This document shows positions 1 through 13,440 of a stretch of DNA of 64,000 nucleotides, piece by piece; within the stretch, counting starts at the first letter, position 1; each line of letters starts with the position of its first letter. The stretch is from Nemertoderma westbladi (taxonomy: Eukaryota > Xenacoelomorpha > Nemertodermatida > Nemertodermatidae): contig JAUCBJ010000783.1 in assembly GCA_032718475.1 (NCBI GenBank), positions 1 through 64,000 of the forward strand, read 5' to 3'. A program made the translations under genes and the position numbers. The notes below the pieces were generated by a model. That model was not told the DNA's origin and did not search any database. It saw only the letters and a program-made list of their open reading frames with translations.

Positions 1-2898
1 AAAGTACTTTACACACATGTAAATAGTTATTACGGTTCTGACGCAGAAAACCAGCCATTATTCATATTGTACCTTACCTGTACCTGGTATTGCTCCAAAC
101 AGGCACTGTGTTACCTGACCGAACATTTCATAGTATCAATCCTCAATATGCGAATATATATGGTTGGGTATGGGATGGGTGCAACTGGCATTCTGGACCC
201 AAATGAGTTGATCAGGTTTCTACTTGACGGATTGTGAAATAGTCAATAATTATATAAATGCTTTGACGTCCACGGTGGTGGTGGTTATTTACCAACTTGA
301 TAATGAAATAATGACATTTGCCCGACAACGAGTGATTGTTGATATACGGATTACTACAGCTACAGCAGGGATTTTGGCAATTTGCTGATGGCGCTGCCGG
401 CGCCATCCATAGTAAAGTAGCAACGCCCTTCCGCAGACACACCCCCCCCCCCCCTGTTTATTATTTTCAAAAATTATTACTTTTAAATTAATATTATTTT
501 CACTCTTACTGACTTATATCTGTTGCAGTATATTTCTACTTATTAAGAAAGAGACACTCGGTTTATTTTTTTTTCCAATTATAATACATTGTCATGGTAA
601 TCCTTCCACAGTAACCGAATATTTATGTACGTAATATTTAAATTAATTTAATTAATTAATTAATATCTACATCGCTCGACAAAAGAAGCGTACTTTTTTG
701 CCACCACCTAAATAGTTGTTGTCTGTGGGGGGTGGGAATTGTCCAAATTTACTAATGTGACAGAGGGGGGTGGGGTCGAGCTTGCGTGACACTTTGTGAC
801 AAGGGGAGGGGGGGGGGGGGGTTCAAAATCGGGAAAATTTGCGTGACATACTTTCTGAACGTCCCCATAGTTAATATTGAGTCTGCTGTGATTCCAACAC
901 TCAGCGTGGGAAGCGTGATCGATCATGTAAAGTTATATATTATACAGCACTTAAGTAATGTTCAAATTAGTGTCTAACCGGGATCAGACTTTTCGGGATT
1001 TCCGGGACCGGGATTATCACTCTCGGGATCCCGTTTTTCGGGATCGGAATTGCAATTTTGGATTAAGTTACTTAAAGTTTATTTAATAGTATATGGGATG
1101 GGCGGGTTTTATTAAAAGTTATATTAAAATTATTTTGCAATTGAATACTGGATCGTTAACTGACATAAAAATTCGATATAATCAAAACATTTCCGTTCTG
1201 CTGAAACTATCAGATATTCAACAAATTTACTTATGGTTGGTTATCTTTAATTCGCGCAATAACCACTCAACCTGCACAAGCAAGTCCACCACCAGCACCA
1301 CAGACCCAAACGGAATAATTAAACAACACTTAAAGAGTTCAATATGACAATATTTAGTCAATGACAACAAATAATAACAAAATAAAAATTCACACAATAG
1401 AACCCTATACTATACGGTTAGTTCCATAATTTGTTAATCCGAACCAGAACACTGATGTTAGTACTGTTGTTACATACTTCCCATCACGGCACAATGTTAC
1501 AAATCATAATCGTTCTGTACTCGTACTGTATTAGCTTTGATGCGGTGGTGTAGAAATTGTATCGTCTCATGTCATAGTCGCTCTACGACAACTATTCTGC
1601 AGCTACTATTAGCGTAACGTAGGGGGAGAAAGAAAACACCAAAAATACCTCGAAAATTTCACAAGTTAACCTTTGCCCCAAATTGTTTGCTATATTTATT
1701 TCGTAATGACTAGTATACTACCGGTACTCAATGATTAGAGCGGACGGTCACTAATTAAAATTTTGTTTCTACGGAAAGCCGCAATAAATTGTGACATCAA
1801 TTTCAAATGAGAAAAAAATAGCTCGCTTCGGACATGTTCGAGTTCGATAATCTAATATTTTTTTTAATTTATCACGCTTCGCTAGCGAGGTTTTCTGCTA
1901 CAATCCTTTATGTAATTTTCTATAAATTATTACTAAAATTGGTTTTTCGATTTTTGCTACCTGCTTGTTTTCGTTTGTATTGGGCTGTGGGTGCTAAAAT
2001 TTGGTGGAGTGGCACTACTATCGAAGTCCACCAATGGGAAGTCCACCCCTCCTCCAATCCCTGGGTACGCTAATGGCAGCAAGGCCTACAAGTAATAAAA
2101 TAAATTAGTTAATTATATAAATTATTAATACTAAATGTATCGTGTTGAAAACCACCCCCATCAATCAATACACTGAGATAAACAATAAAAAAATCACATA
2201 AAAAATGGATATTAATTTACTAGTATATGTATTCACTCATTCAGTATTCCATGTGTCCTATCGTGTGAGTAATTGAGTATAGACTTTGTTGAGATACTCT
2301 AAACAACCAAACTCTGATATTTTTTTATAAAAATATTATATATTACTACAATCAATTTTGAACCAGACTAGGGAGGTTTGGCTACTCCTAATCCTTTTCT
2401 GAGAGAGATTTAAGAGTTTTTTAAATCTAACGAAACACATGTTGTTCCTAACCCTAGATAATTATGAATAAATAAAAAACTATCATTTGCGAAGTATAAG
2501 TTAATTATCCATTTAGCATCTAATACATCTACGTACAAACACATTAACATACCCAACATAACAGGTACCGGTAGTTAATATAATACTGTAAACGAAATAC
2601 GATATTTTTATTACTAATAAATCATTTTTGTTCTCAGTTACTTCTTTAAATAAAATTTGTAAAATGAATAGCAATTTTCGGTACCGGTAATACTGTAATA
2701 CAGTTATAATAAATAAATTCCCAAACAAAACGTTTAAAACCCGTATCAACAATACAGCAATAGTAAACATAAGTAATATTGGAACAAACCGTAGGTTTGA
2801 GACCTAATGCTATAACGGCATTAGTCAAATCCAAAATCAATGAATTGAGACACCAATAAGTACTGAAATACTGGGTCACTCCTACTCTAGTTACGGAA
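1..2898. other. AT-rich non-coding region
   Basis: No gene could be supported here. Small open frames (for example 1093-1347 and 1834-2073 on +) have no recognisable motif, no splice context and AT-driven composition. Visible structure includes a poly-C run near 441-456, a G-rich stretch at 733-822 with a long G run ending at about 821, a cluster of GGGAT/CGGGA words at 979-1045 that may be a decayed transposon end, and several copies of the word ACCGGTA near 1722, 2571 and 2683. A TTTATT at 2607-2612 reads AATAAA on the minus strand, about 290 bases beyond the stop of the TMED gene, and is a candidate polyadenylation signal for it. Confidence 0.6.
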
Positions 2899-3570
2899 CT
2901 AGACAAGTTTCTTTGCTTCAAAGAATCCCTTGAGATGCCGCATCTGCCAGCAGCCGGTAGCGGCGAGAATGGCGAGTTGAGCTAGCGCCCAATAGAACAC
3001 CCGACGATTCGTCGACTCGGACGTCTCTCGGAAACGCATCTCTCGGAAGCGCTGGTAGTTCTGCTCCTTGGAGATCTGCTGAACCTGATCGAGGAGTTGC
3101 CGAACTCTCAACTGCAGCTCGGAAAGTTTATCCTTCGATTTGATTTGTTCGTAGTCGTTGGCGTGTTCACCGACTTGAATGTCGAGATGAACGCGAAGTC
3201 GTCCTCCTCTAAACCATTTGGTTGTGTTTGAGTAGAGACAGATGGTGTGCTCCCCCGGCGAGTGGGACGTGAAGGTAAACCGACCCTCCGCTTGGTAGGT
3301 TTTACTCAGAATGACTTTGTTGTCTGGGTCGCTAATAAGAACATGCATGCCGATACCAGGGCTCGATGGTAGGTAGTCTTTAATGTTCTCGTCGTAGAGT
3401 TGGGTTTTGTACTTTCCGACTACCATTGTTTCATCGGGAATCTCTTCGATGAAGCATTTTCTTTCGGTTTCCGCAATGTGGAAGTAGAGACCATTGGCGA
3501 TGTGGATGCAAGGAAGTATAGCAAGCAATAATATTATAAATGTTGATCCATTGCAGATACTCGGCGCCAT
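2899..3570 (-). CDS. TMED9: p24-alpha family cargo receptor (TMED4/TMED9-like), single exon
   Basis: A 223-residue type I membrane protein of the p24/TMED family, which cycles between ER and Golgi and helps load cargo into COPI and COPII vesicles. The start at 3570 was chosen because the next residues form a signal peptide (about residues 1-27, hydrophobic core IILLLAILP) cut before GLYFHI. A longer open frame reaching 3747 adds an N-terminus unlike the family. The GOLD domain follows (about 28-125) with the family motifs [26 protein letters not shown] and [12 protein letters not shown], then a coiled coil (about 145-180), a transmembrane helix (about 192-212) and a cytosolic tail ending FFEAKKLV. 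The KKLV end and the FF pair are the COPI/COPII sorting signals of the alpha subfamily. Length matches the family (human members are about 230 residues). The whole protein is coded without an intron. TMED4 and TMED9 cannot be told apart from sequence alone, so the symbol is a best guess. Confidence 0.95.
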   Translation of the reverse strand: MAPSICNGSTFIILLLAILPCIHIANGLYFHIAETERKCFIEEIPDETMVVGKYKTQLYDENIKDYLPSSPGIGMHVLISDPDNKVILSKTYQAEGRFTFTSHSPGEHTICLYSNTTKWFRGGRLRVHLDIQVGEHANDYEQIKSKDKLSELQLRVRQLLDQVQQISKEQNYQRFREMRFRETSESTNRRVFYWALAQLAILAATGCWQMRHLKGFFEAKKLV

Positions 3571-4077
3571 CGCTTCGGTATAACTCCACAGTCCTCTGTC
3601 TGTCTGTACCGGTAGTCCTACAGGGAAGTCCGGCAGTCGCAACTCGCAATATACTGTATACAGTACCGGTATGGTACACACTGCGACTGCAGGCAGATAG
3701 ATGCCGCAATGGGACAGTGCGATAGCAGGATAGTGGGAAGGATGCAATGCAGGGAGGCTGATACGGGTAGTGGGTTATTTAGATACCGCAACCGGTAGCT
3801 AAATGTCAGTAGCTATGTGCGCTGATGAGCTGTGCTGTTGGGTGATGCTGATGCGATGCACGTGGCGATATTGGCAATATTTCAGAAATTTCCTTTTTGG
3901 AAACCCCAAAATGCATTATATTAACCGTGAATGTAGTGTAGCCAAAGGCAAGACGTCCTATCTATAACGCCTTGAATATAGGCGAAGCCCCTTCCACGAC
4001 TATATATTTTTAATGAGAAAAAATAATATTTATCTATAAAGATTTCAATATTAATGTAGAATAATCTTTTATTTTAG
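3571..4077. promoter_or_regulatory. Gap between divergent TMED gene and exon A; possible promoter
   Basis: About 500 bases lie between the minus-strand TMED start and the plus-strand exon A. The half nearest TMED is GC-richer and should hold its 5' UTR and promoter. It contains a perfect 14-base palindrome, TACTGTATACAGTA, at 3652-3665, followed directly by ACCGGTAT. A 55-codon open frame (3803-3967, +) is present, but no good in-phase splice donor links it to exon A. The last 80 bases are AT-rich and end in the T-rich tract and AG acceptor of exon A. The promoter role is inferred from position only. Confidence 0.35.
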
Positions 4078-4245
4078 GGCAATGGTAAACCAACGCCCGT
4101 TAACGAGCAGTTGAAACGTACCCAAGAAATTGAACTCGAACTGCGGTCGTTGTTAATAGAAAGACATACTGAACAGTTGGAACTGAAAAAACAACGTATT
4201 GCGAGAGATATCGTAATTGCAGAACGCGCAGCATCAATAGGCGAG
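4078..4245 (+). CDS. Internal coding exon of an unidentified gene (exon A); founder of array 1
   Basis: A 168-base exon bounded by a T-rich acceptor (CTTTTATTTTAG ending at 4077) and a strong donor (GAG then GTGAGT at 4246). Only one frame is open. It gives 56 residues, starting GNGKPTPVNEQLKRTQEIEL, rich in Glu, Lys, Arg and Leu and expected to form a long charged helix or coiled coil ending AERAASIGE. It is phase 0 at both ends. If the donor is skipped, the frame meets TGA at 4255-4257, only three codons into the intron. The upstream and downstream exons were not located: the intron after it would have to cross arrays 1 and 2. Its last 27 bases are the first part of the array 1 unit. The gene is not recognised; a microtubule or cilium-type coiled-coil protein would fit the composition but is a guess. 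Confidence 0.7.
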
Positions 4246-7200
4246 GTGAGTGGGTGAGCATAACGAGCTGTATCAATAGACGATATAGTGGGTGGGCATA
4301 ACGCGCTGTAACAATAGGCGAGATGAGTGGGTGAGCATAACGCGCTGTATCAATAGACGATATAGTGAGTTGGCATAACGCGCTGTATCAATAGGCGAGA
4401 TGAGTGGGTGAGCATAACGCGCTGTATCAATAGGCGAGATGAGTGGGTGAGCATAACGCGCTGTAACAATAGGCGAGATGAGTGGGTGAGCATAACGCGC
4501 TGTATCAATATGCGAGATGAGTGGGTGGGCATAACGCGCTGTATCAATTGGCGATAAGAGTGGGTGGGCATAACGAACTGTATCAATAGACGATATAGTG
4601 GGTGGGCATAACGCGTTGTATCAATAGGCGAGATGAGTGGGTGGGCATAACGCGCTGTAACAATAGGCGAGATGAGTGGGTGGGCATAACACGATGTATC
4701 AATAAGCGAGGTGAGTGGGTGAACATAACGCGCTGTATCAATGGACGATATAGTGGGTGGGCATAACGCGCTGTAACAATAGGCGAGTTGAGTGGGTGGG
4801 CATAACGCGCTGTATCAATAGGCGAGGTGAGTGGGTGGGCATAACGCGCTGTAACAATAGGCGAGATGAGTGGGTGGGCATAACGAGCTGTATCAATAGG
4901 CGAGATGAGTGGGTGGGCATAACACGATGTATCAATAAGCGAGGTGAGTGGGTGAACATAACGCGCTGTATCAATAGACGATATAGTGGGTGGGCATAAC
5001 GCGCTGTAACAATAGGCGAGTTGAGTGGGTGGGCATAACGCGCTGTATCAATAGGCGAGGTGAGTGGGTGGGCATAACGCGCTGTAACAATAGGCGAGAT
5101 GAGTGGGTGGGCATAACGAGCTGTATCAATAGGCGAGATGAGTGGGTGGGCATAACGCGCTGTATCAATAGGCGAGATGAGTGGGTGAGCATAACGCGCT
5201 GTATCAATAGGCGAGATGAGTGGGTGGGCATAACACGCTGTATCAATAGGCGAGATGAGTGGGTGGGCATAACGCGCTGTATCAATAGGCGAGATGAGTG
5301 GATGGGCATAACGCGCTGTATCAATAGGCGAGATGAGTGGGTGGGCATAACACGATGTATCAATAGGCGAGATGAGTGGATGGGCATAACGCGCTGTATC
5401 AATAGGCGAGATGAGTGGGTGGGCATAACGCGCTGTATCAATAGGCGAGATGAGTGTGTGAGCATAACGCGCTGTATCAATAGGCAAGATGAGTGGATGG
5501 GCATAACGCGCTGTATCAATAGGCGAGATGAGTGGGTGGGCATAACGTGCTGTAACAATAGGCGAGATGAGTGGGTGGGCATAACGCGCTGTATCAATAG
5601 GCGAGATGAGTGGGTGGGCAAAACGCGCTGTATCAATAAGCGAGGTGGGTGGGTGGTCATAACGCGCTGTATCAATAGACGATATAGTGGGTAGGCATAA
5701 CGCGCTGTATCAATAGGCGAGATGAGTGGGTGGGCATAACGCGCTGTATCAATAGGCGAGATGAGTGGGTGGGCGTAACGAGCTGTATCAATAGGCGAGA
5801 TGAGTGAGTGGGCAACGCGCTGTATCAATAGGCGAGATGAGTGGGTGGTCATAACGCGCTGTATCAATAGACAATATAGTGGGTGGGCATAACGCGTTGT
5901 ATCAATAGGCGAGATGAGTGGGTGGGCATAACGCGCTGTATCAATAGGCGAGATGAGTGGGTGAGCATAACGAGCTGTATCAATAGACGATATAGTGGGT
6001 GAGCATAACGCGCTGTATCAATAGGCGAGATGAGTGGGTGGGCATAACGCGCTGTATCAATAGGCGAGATGAGTGGGTGGGCATAACGAGCTGTATCAAT
6101 AGACGATATAGTGGGTGGGCATAACGCGCTGTATCAATAAGCGAGGTGGGTGGGTGGTCATAACGCGCTGTATCAATAGACGATATAGTGGGTAGGCATA
6201 ACGCGCTGTATCAATAGGCGAGATGAGTGGGTGGGCATAACGCGCTGTATCAATAAGCGAGATGAGTGGGTGGTCATAACGCGCTGTATCAATAGACGAT
6301 ATAGTGGGTGGGCATAACGCGCTGTATCAATAAGCGAGGTGGGTGGGTGGTCATAACGCGCTGTATCAATAGACGATATAGTGGGTAGGCATAACGCGCT
6401 GTATCAATAGGCGAGATGAGTGGGTGGGCATAACGCGCTGTATCAATAAGCGAGATGAGTTGGTGGTCATAACGCGCTGTATCAATAGACGATATAGTGG
6501 GTGGGCATAACGCGCTGTATCAATAGGCGAGATGAGTGGGTGGGCGTAACGAGCTGTATCAATAGGCGAGATGAGTGAGTGGGCAACGCGCTGTATCAAT
6601 AGGCGAGATGAGTGGGTGGTCATAACGCGCTGTATCAATAGACAATATAGTGGGTGGGCATAACGCGTTGTATCAATAGGCGAGATGAGTGGGTGGGCAT
6701 AACGCGCTGTATCAATAGGCGAGATGAGTGGGTGAGCATAACGAGCTGTATCAATAGACGATATAGTGGGTGAGCATAACGCGCTGTATCAATAGGCGAG
6801 ATGAGTGGGTGGGCATAACGCGCTGTATCAATAGGCGAGATGAGTGGGTGGGCATAACGAGCTGTATCAATAGACGATATAGTGGGTGGGCATAACGCGC
6901 TGTATCAATAGACGAGGTGAGTGGGTGGGCATAACGCGCTGTATCAATAGGCGAGATGAGTGGGTGGGCATAACGCGTTGTATCAATAGGCGAGATGAGT
7001 GGGTGGGCATAACGCGCTGTATCAATAGGCGAGATGAGTGGGTGGGCATAACGCGCTGTATCAATAGGCGCGATGAGTGGGTGGGCATAACGCGCTGTAT
7101 CAATAAGCGAGGTGGGTGGGTGGGCATAACGCGCTGTAACAATAGGCGAGATGAGTGAGTGGGCATAACGCGCTGTATCAATAGGCGAGGATGAGTGGGT

Positions 7201-10200
7201 GGGCATAACGCGCTGTATCAATAAGCGAGGTGGGTGGGTGGGCATAACGCGCTGTAACAATAGGCGAGATGAGTGAGTGGGCATAACGCGCTGTATCAAT
7301 AGGCGAGATGAGTGGGTGGGCATAACGCGCTGTATCAATAAGCGAGGTGGGTGGGTGGTCATAACGCGCTGTAGCAATAGGCGAGATGAGTGGGTGGGCA
7401 TAACGCGCTGTATCAATAAACGATAGTGGGTGGGCATAACGCGCTGTATCAATAAGCGAGGTGGGTGGGTGGTCATAACGCGCTGTATCGATAGGCGAGA
7501 TGAGTGAGTGGGCATAACGCGCTGTAACAATAGGCGAGATGAGTGGGTGAGCATAACGCGCTGTATCAATAGACGATATAGTGAGTTGGCATAACGCGCT
7601 GTATCAATAGGCGAGATGAGTGGGTGAGCATAACGCGCTGTATCAATAGGCGAGATGAGTGGGTGAGCATAACGCGCTGTAACAATAGGCGAGATGAGTG
7701 GGTGAGCATAACGCGCTGTATCAATATGCGAGATGAGTGGGTGGGCATAACGCGCTGTATCAATTGGCGATAAGAGTGGGTGGGCATAACGAACTGTATC
7801 AATAGACGATATAGTGGGTGGGCATAACGCGTTGTATCAATAGGCGAGATGAGTGGGTGGGCATAACGCGCTGTAACAATAGGCGAGATGAGTGGGTGGG
7901 CATAACACGATGTATCAATAAGCGAGGTGAGTGGGTGAACATAACGCGCTGTATCAATAGACGATATAGTGGGTGGGCATAACGCGCTGTAACAATAGGC
8001 GAGTTGAGTGGGTGGGCATAACGCGCTGTATCAATAGGCGAGGTGAGTGGGTGGGCATAACGCGCTGTAACAATAGGCGAGATGAGTGGGTGGGCATAAC
8101 GAGCTGTATCAATAGGCGAGATGAGTGGGTGGGCATAACGCGCTGTATCAATAGGCGAGATGAGTGGGTGAGCATAACGCGCTGTATCAATAGGCGAGAT
8201 GAGTGGGTGGGCATAACACGCTGTATCAATAGGCGAGATGAGTGGGTGGGCATAACGCGCTGTATCAATAGGCGAGATGAGTGGATGGGCATAACGCGCT
8301 GTATCAATAGGCGAGATGAGTGGGTGGGCATAACACGATGTATCAATAGGCGAGATGAGTGGATGGGCATAACGCGCTGTATCAATAGGCGAGATGAGTG
8401 GGTGGGCATAACGCGCTGTATCAATAGGCGAGATGAGTGTGTGAGCATAACGCGCTGTATCAATAGGCGAGATGAGTGGATGGGCATAACGCGCTGTATC
8501 AATAGGCGAGATGAGTGGGTGGGCATAACGTGCTGTAACAATAGGCGAGATGAGTGGGTGGGCATAACGCGCTGTATCAATAGACGATATAGTGGGTGGG
8601 CAAAACGCGCTGTATCAATAAGCGAGGTGGGTGGGTGGTCATAACGCGCTGTATCAATAGACGATATAGTGGGTAGGCATAACGCCCTGTATCAATAGGC
8701 GAGATGAGTGGGTGGGCATAACGCGCTGTATCAATAAGCGAGATGAGTGGGTGGTCATAACGCGCTGTATCAATAGACGATATAGTGGGTGGGCATAACG
8801 CGCTGTATCAATAGGCGAGATGAGTGGGTGGGCGTAACGAGCTGTATCAATAGGCGAGATGAGTGAGTGGGCAACGCGCTGTATCAATAGGCGAGATGAG
8901 TGGGTGGTCATAACGCGCTGTATCAATAGAAAATATAGTGGGTGGGCATAACGCGTTGTATCAATAGGCGAGATGAGTGGGTGGGCATAACGCGCTGTAT
9001 CAATAGGCGAGATGAGTGGGTGAGCATAACGAGCTGTATCAATAGACGATATAGTGGGTGAGCATAACGCGCTGTATCAATAGGCGAGATGAGTGGGTGG
9101 GCATAACGCGCTGTATCAATAGGCGAGATGAGTGGGTGGGCATAACGAGCTGTATCAATAGACGATATAGTGGGTGGGCATAACGCGCTGTATCAATAGA
9201 CGAGGTGAGTGGGTGGGCATAACGCGCTGTATCAATAGGCGAGATGAGTGGGTGGGCATAACGCGTTGTATCAATAGGCGAGATGAGTGGGTGGGCATAA
9301 CGCGCTGTATCAATAGGCGAGATGAGTGGGTGGGCATAACGCGCTGTATCAATAGGCGAGATGAGTGGGTGGGCATAACGCGCTGTATCAATAAGCGAGG
9401 TGGGTGGGTGGGCATAACGCGCTGTAACAATAGGCGAGATGAGTGAGTGGGCATAACGCGCTGTATCAATAGGCGAGATGAGTGGGTGGGCATAACGCGC
9501 TGTATCAATAAGCGAGGTGGGTGGGTGGGCATAACGCGCTGTAACAATAGGCGAGATGAGTGAGTGGGCATAACGCGCTGTATCAATAGGCGAGATGAGT
9601 GGGTGGGCATAACGCGCTGTATCAATAAGCGAGGTGGGTGGGTGGTCATAACGCGCTGTAGCAATAGGCGAGATGAGTGGGTGGGCATAACGCGCTGTAT
9701 CATTAAACGATAGTGGGTGGGCATAACGCGCTGTATCAATAAGCGAGGTGGGTGGGTGGTCATAACGCGCTGTATCGATAGGCGAGATGAGTGAGTGGGC
9801 ATAACGCGCTGTATCAATAGGCGGGATGAGTGGGTGGGCATAACGCGCTGTATCAATAGATGATATAGTGGGTGGTCATACTCATAACGCGCTGTATCAA
9901 TAGACGATATAGTGGGTGGGCATAACGCGTTGTATCAATAGGCGAGATGAGTGGGTGGACATAACGCGCCGTATCAATAAGCGAGGTGGGTGGGTGGTCA
10001 TAACGCGCTGTATCAATAGGCGAGATGAGTGAGTGGGCATAACGCGCTGTATCAATAGGCGAGATGAGTGGGTGGGCATAATGCGCTGTATCAATAAGCG
10101 AGGTGGGTGGGTGGGCATAACGCGCTGTAACAATAGGCGAGATGAGTGAGTGGGCATAACGCGCTGTATCAATAGGCGAGAGGAGTGGGTGGGCATAACG

Positions 10201-13200
10201 CGCTGTATCAATAAGCGAGGTGGGTGGGTGGTCATAACGCGCTGTATCAATAGGCTAGATGAGTGGGTGGGCATAACGCGCTGTATCAATAGACGATATA
10301 GTGGGTGGGCATAACGCGCTGTATCAATAAGCGAGGTGGGTGGGTGGTCATAACGCGCTGTATCAATAGGCGAGATGAGTGAGTGGGCATAACGCGCTGT
10401 ATCAATAGGCGAGATGAGTGGGTGGGCATAACGCGCTGTATCAATAAGCGAGGTGGGTGGGTGGGCATAACGCGCTGTAACAATAGGCGAGATGAGTGAG
10501 TGGGCATAACGCGCTGTATCAATAGGCGAGATGAGTGGGTGGGCATAACGCGCTGTATCAATAAGCGAGGTGGGTGGGTGGGCATAACGCGCTGTAACAA
10601 TAGGCGATAAGAGTGGGTGGGCATAACGCGCTGTATCAATAGGCGAGATCAGTGGGTGGGCATAACGCGCTGTATCAATAGGCGAGATGAGTGGGTGGGC
10701 ATAACGCGCTGTATCAATAGGCGAGATGAGTGGGTGGGCATAACGCGCTGTATCAATAGGCGAGGTGAGTGGGTGGGCATAACGCGCTGTATCAATAAGC
10801 GAGGTGAGTGGGTGGGCATAACGCGCTGTATCAATAGGCGAGATGAGTGGGTGGGCATAACGCGCTGTATCAATAGGCGAGGTGAGTGGGTGGGCATAAC
10901 GCGCTGTATCAATAAGCGAGGTGAGTGGGTGGGCATAACGCGCTGTAACAATAGGCGAGATGAGTGAGTGGGCATAACGCGCTGTATCAATAGGCGAGAT
11001 GAGTGAGTGGGCATAATGCGCTGTATCAATAAGCGATGTGAGTGGGTGGGCATAACGCGCTGTAACAATAGGCGAGATGAGTGAGTGGGCATAACGCGCT
11101 GTATCAATAGGCGAGATGAGTGAGTGGGCATAACGCGCTGTATCAATAGCCGAGATGAGTGAGTGTGCATAACGCGCTGTATCAATAAGCGAGGTGGGTG
11201 GGTGGGCATAACGCGCTGTAACAATAGGCGAGATGAGTGAGTGGGCATAACGCGCTGTATCAATAGGCGAGAGGAGTGGGTGGGCATAACGCGCTGTATC
11301 AATAAGCGAGGTGGGTGGGTGGTCATAACGCGCTGTATCAATAGGCGAGATGAGTGAGTGGGCATAACGCGCTGTATCAATAGGCGAGATGAGTGGGTGG
11401 GCATAACGCGCTGTATCAATAAGCGAGGTGGGTGGGTGGGCATAACGCGCTGTATCAATAGACGAGGTGAGTGGGTGGGCATAACGCGCTGTATCAATAG
11501 GCGAGATGAGTGGGTGGGCATAACGCGTTGTATCAATAGGCGAGATGAGTGGGTGGGCATAACGCGCTGTATCAATAGGCGAGATGAGTGGGTGGGCATA
11601 ACGCGCTGTATCAATAGGCGAGATGAGTGGGTGGGCATAACGCGCTGTATCAATAAGCGAGGTGGGTGGGTGGGCATAACGCGCTGTAACAATAGGCGAG
11701 ATGAGTGAGTGGGCATAACGCGCTGTATCAATAGGCGAGATGAGTGGGTGGGCATAACGCGCTGTATCAATAAGCGAGGTGGGTGGGTGGGCATAACGCG
11801 CTGTAACAATAGGCGAGATGAGTGAGTGGGCATAACGCGCTGTATCAATAGGCGAGATGAGTGGGTGGGCATAACGCGCTGTATCAATAAGCGAGGTGGG
11901 TGGGTGGTCATAACGCGCTGTAGCAATAGGCGAGATGAGTGGGTGGGCATAACGCGCTGTATCATTAAACGATAGTGGGTGGGCATAACGCGCTGTATCA
12001 ATAAGCGAGGTGGGTGGGTGGTCATAACGCGCTGTATCGATAGGCGAGATGAGTGAGTGGGCATAACGCGCTGTATCAATAGGCGGGATGAGTGGGTGGG
12101 CATAACGCGCTGTATCAATAGATGATATAGTGGGTGGTCATACTCATAACGCGCTGTATCAATAGACGATATAGTGGGTGGGCATAACGCGTTGTATCAA
12201 TAGGCGAGATGAGTGGGTGGACATAACGCGCCGTATCAATAAGCGAGGTGGGTGGGTGGTCATAACGCGCTGTATCAATAGGCGAGATGAGTGAGTGGGC
12301 ATAACGCGCTGTATCAATAGGCGAGATGAGTGGGTGGGCATAATGCGCTGTATCAATAAGCGAGGTGGGTGGGTGGGCATAACGCGCTGTAACAATAGGC
12401 GAGATGAGTAAGTGGGCATAACGCGCTGTATCAATAGGCGAGAGGAGTGGGTGGGCATAACGCGCTGTATCAATAAGCGAGGTGGGTGGGTGGTCATAAC
12501 GCGCTGTATCAATAGGCTAGATGAGTGGGTGGGCATAACGCGCTGTATCAATAGACGATATAGTGGGTGGGCATAACGCGCTGTATCAATAAGCGAGGTG
12601 GGTGGGTGGTCATAACGCGCTGTATCAATAGGCGAGATGAGTGAGTGGGCATAACGCGCTGTATCAATAGGCGAGATGAGTGGGTGGGCATAACGCGCTG
12701 TATCAATAAGCGAGGTGGGTGGGTGGGCATAACGCGCTGTAACAATAGGCGAGATGAGTGAGTGGGCATAACGCGCTGTATCAATAGGCGAGATGAGTGG
12801 GTGGGCATAACGCGCTGTATCAATAAGCGAGGTGGGTGGGTGGGCATAACGCGCTGTAACAATATGCGATAAGAGTGGGTGGGCATAACGCGCTGTATCA
12901 ATAGGCGAGATCAGTGGGTGGGCATAACGCGCTGTATCAATAGGCGAGATGAGTGGGTGGGCATAACGCGCTGTATCAATAGGCGAGATGAGTGGGTGGG
13001 CATAACGCGCTGTATCAATAGGCGAGGTGAGTGGGTGGGCATAACGCGCTGTATCAATAAGCGAGGTGAGTGGGTGGGCATAACGCGCTGTATCAATAGG
13101 CGAGATGAGTGGGTGGGCATAACGCGCTGTATCAATAGGCGAGGTGAGTGGGTGGGCATAACGCGCTGTATCAATAAGCGAGGTGAGTGGGTGGGCATAA

Positions 13201-13440
13201 CGCGCTGTAACAATAGGCGAGATGAGTGAGTGGGCATAACGCGCTGTATCAATAGGCGAGATGAGTGAGTGGGCATAATGCGCTGTATCAATAAGCGATG
13301 TGAGTGGGTGGGCATAACGCGCTGTAACAATAGGCGAGATGAGTGAGTGGGCATAACGCGCTGTATCAATAGGCGAGATGAGTGAGTGGGCATAACGCGC
13401 TGTATCAATAGCCGAGATGAGTGAGTGTGCATAACGCGCT

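Noticed and set aside
1093-2073. Small plus-strand ORFs at 1093-1347 and 1834-2073
   Set aside because: Short, AT-rich, no motif, no splice context.
3803-3967. 55-codon plus-strand frame as a first exon for exon A
   Set aside because: No GT donor leaves it in the phase 0 needed by exon A, and the composition is not protein-like.
10649-12118. 489-codon minus-strand ORF in array 1, and similar frames on both strands (4738-5867, 12159-13487)
   Set aside because: The 39-bp unit is a multiple of 3 with no stop in these frames, so long ORFs appear automatically; no start context, splice signals or non-repeat protein.
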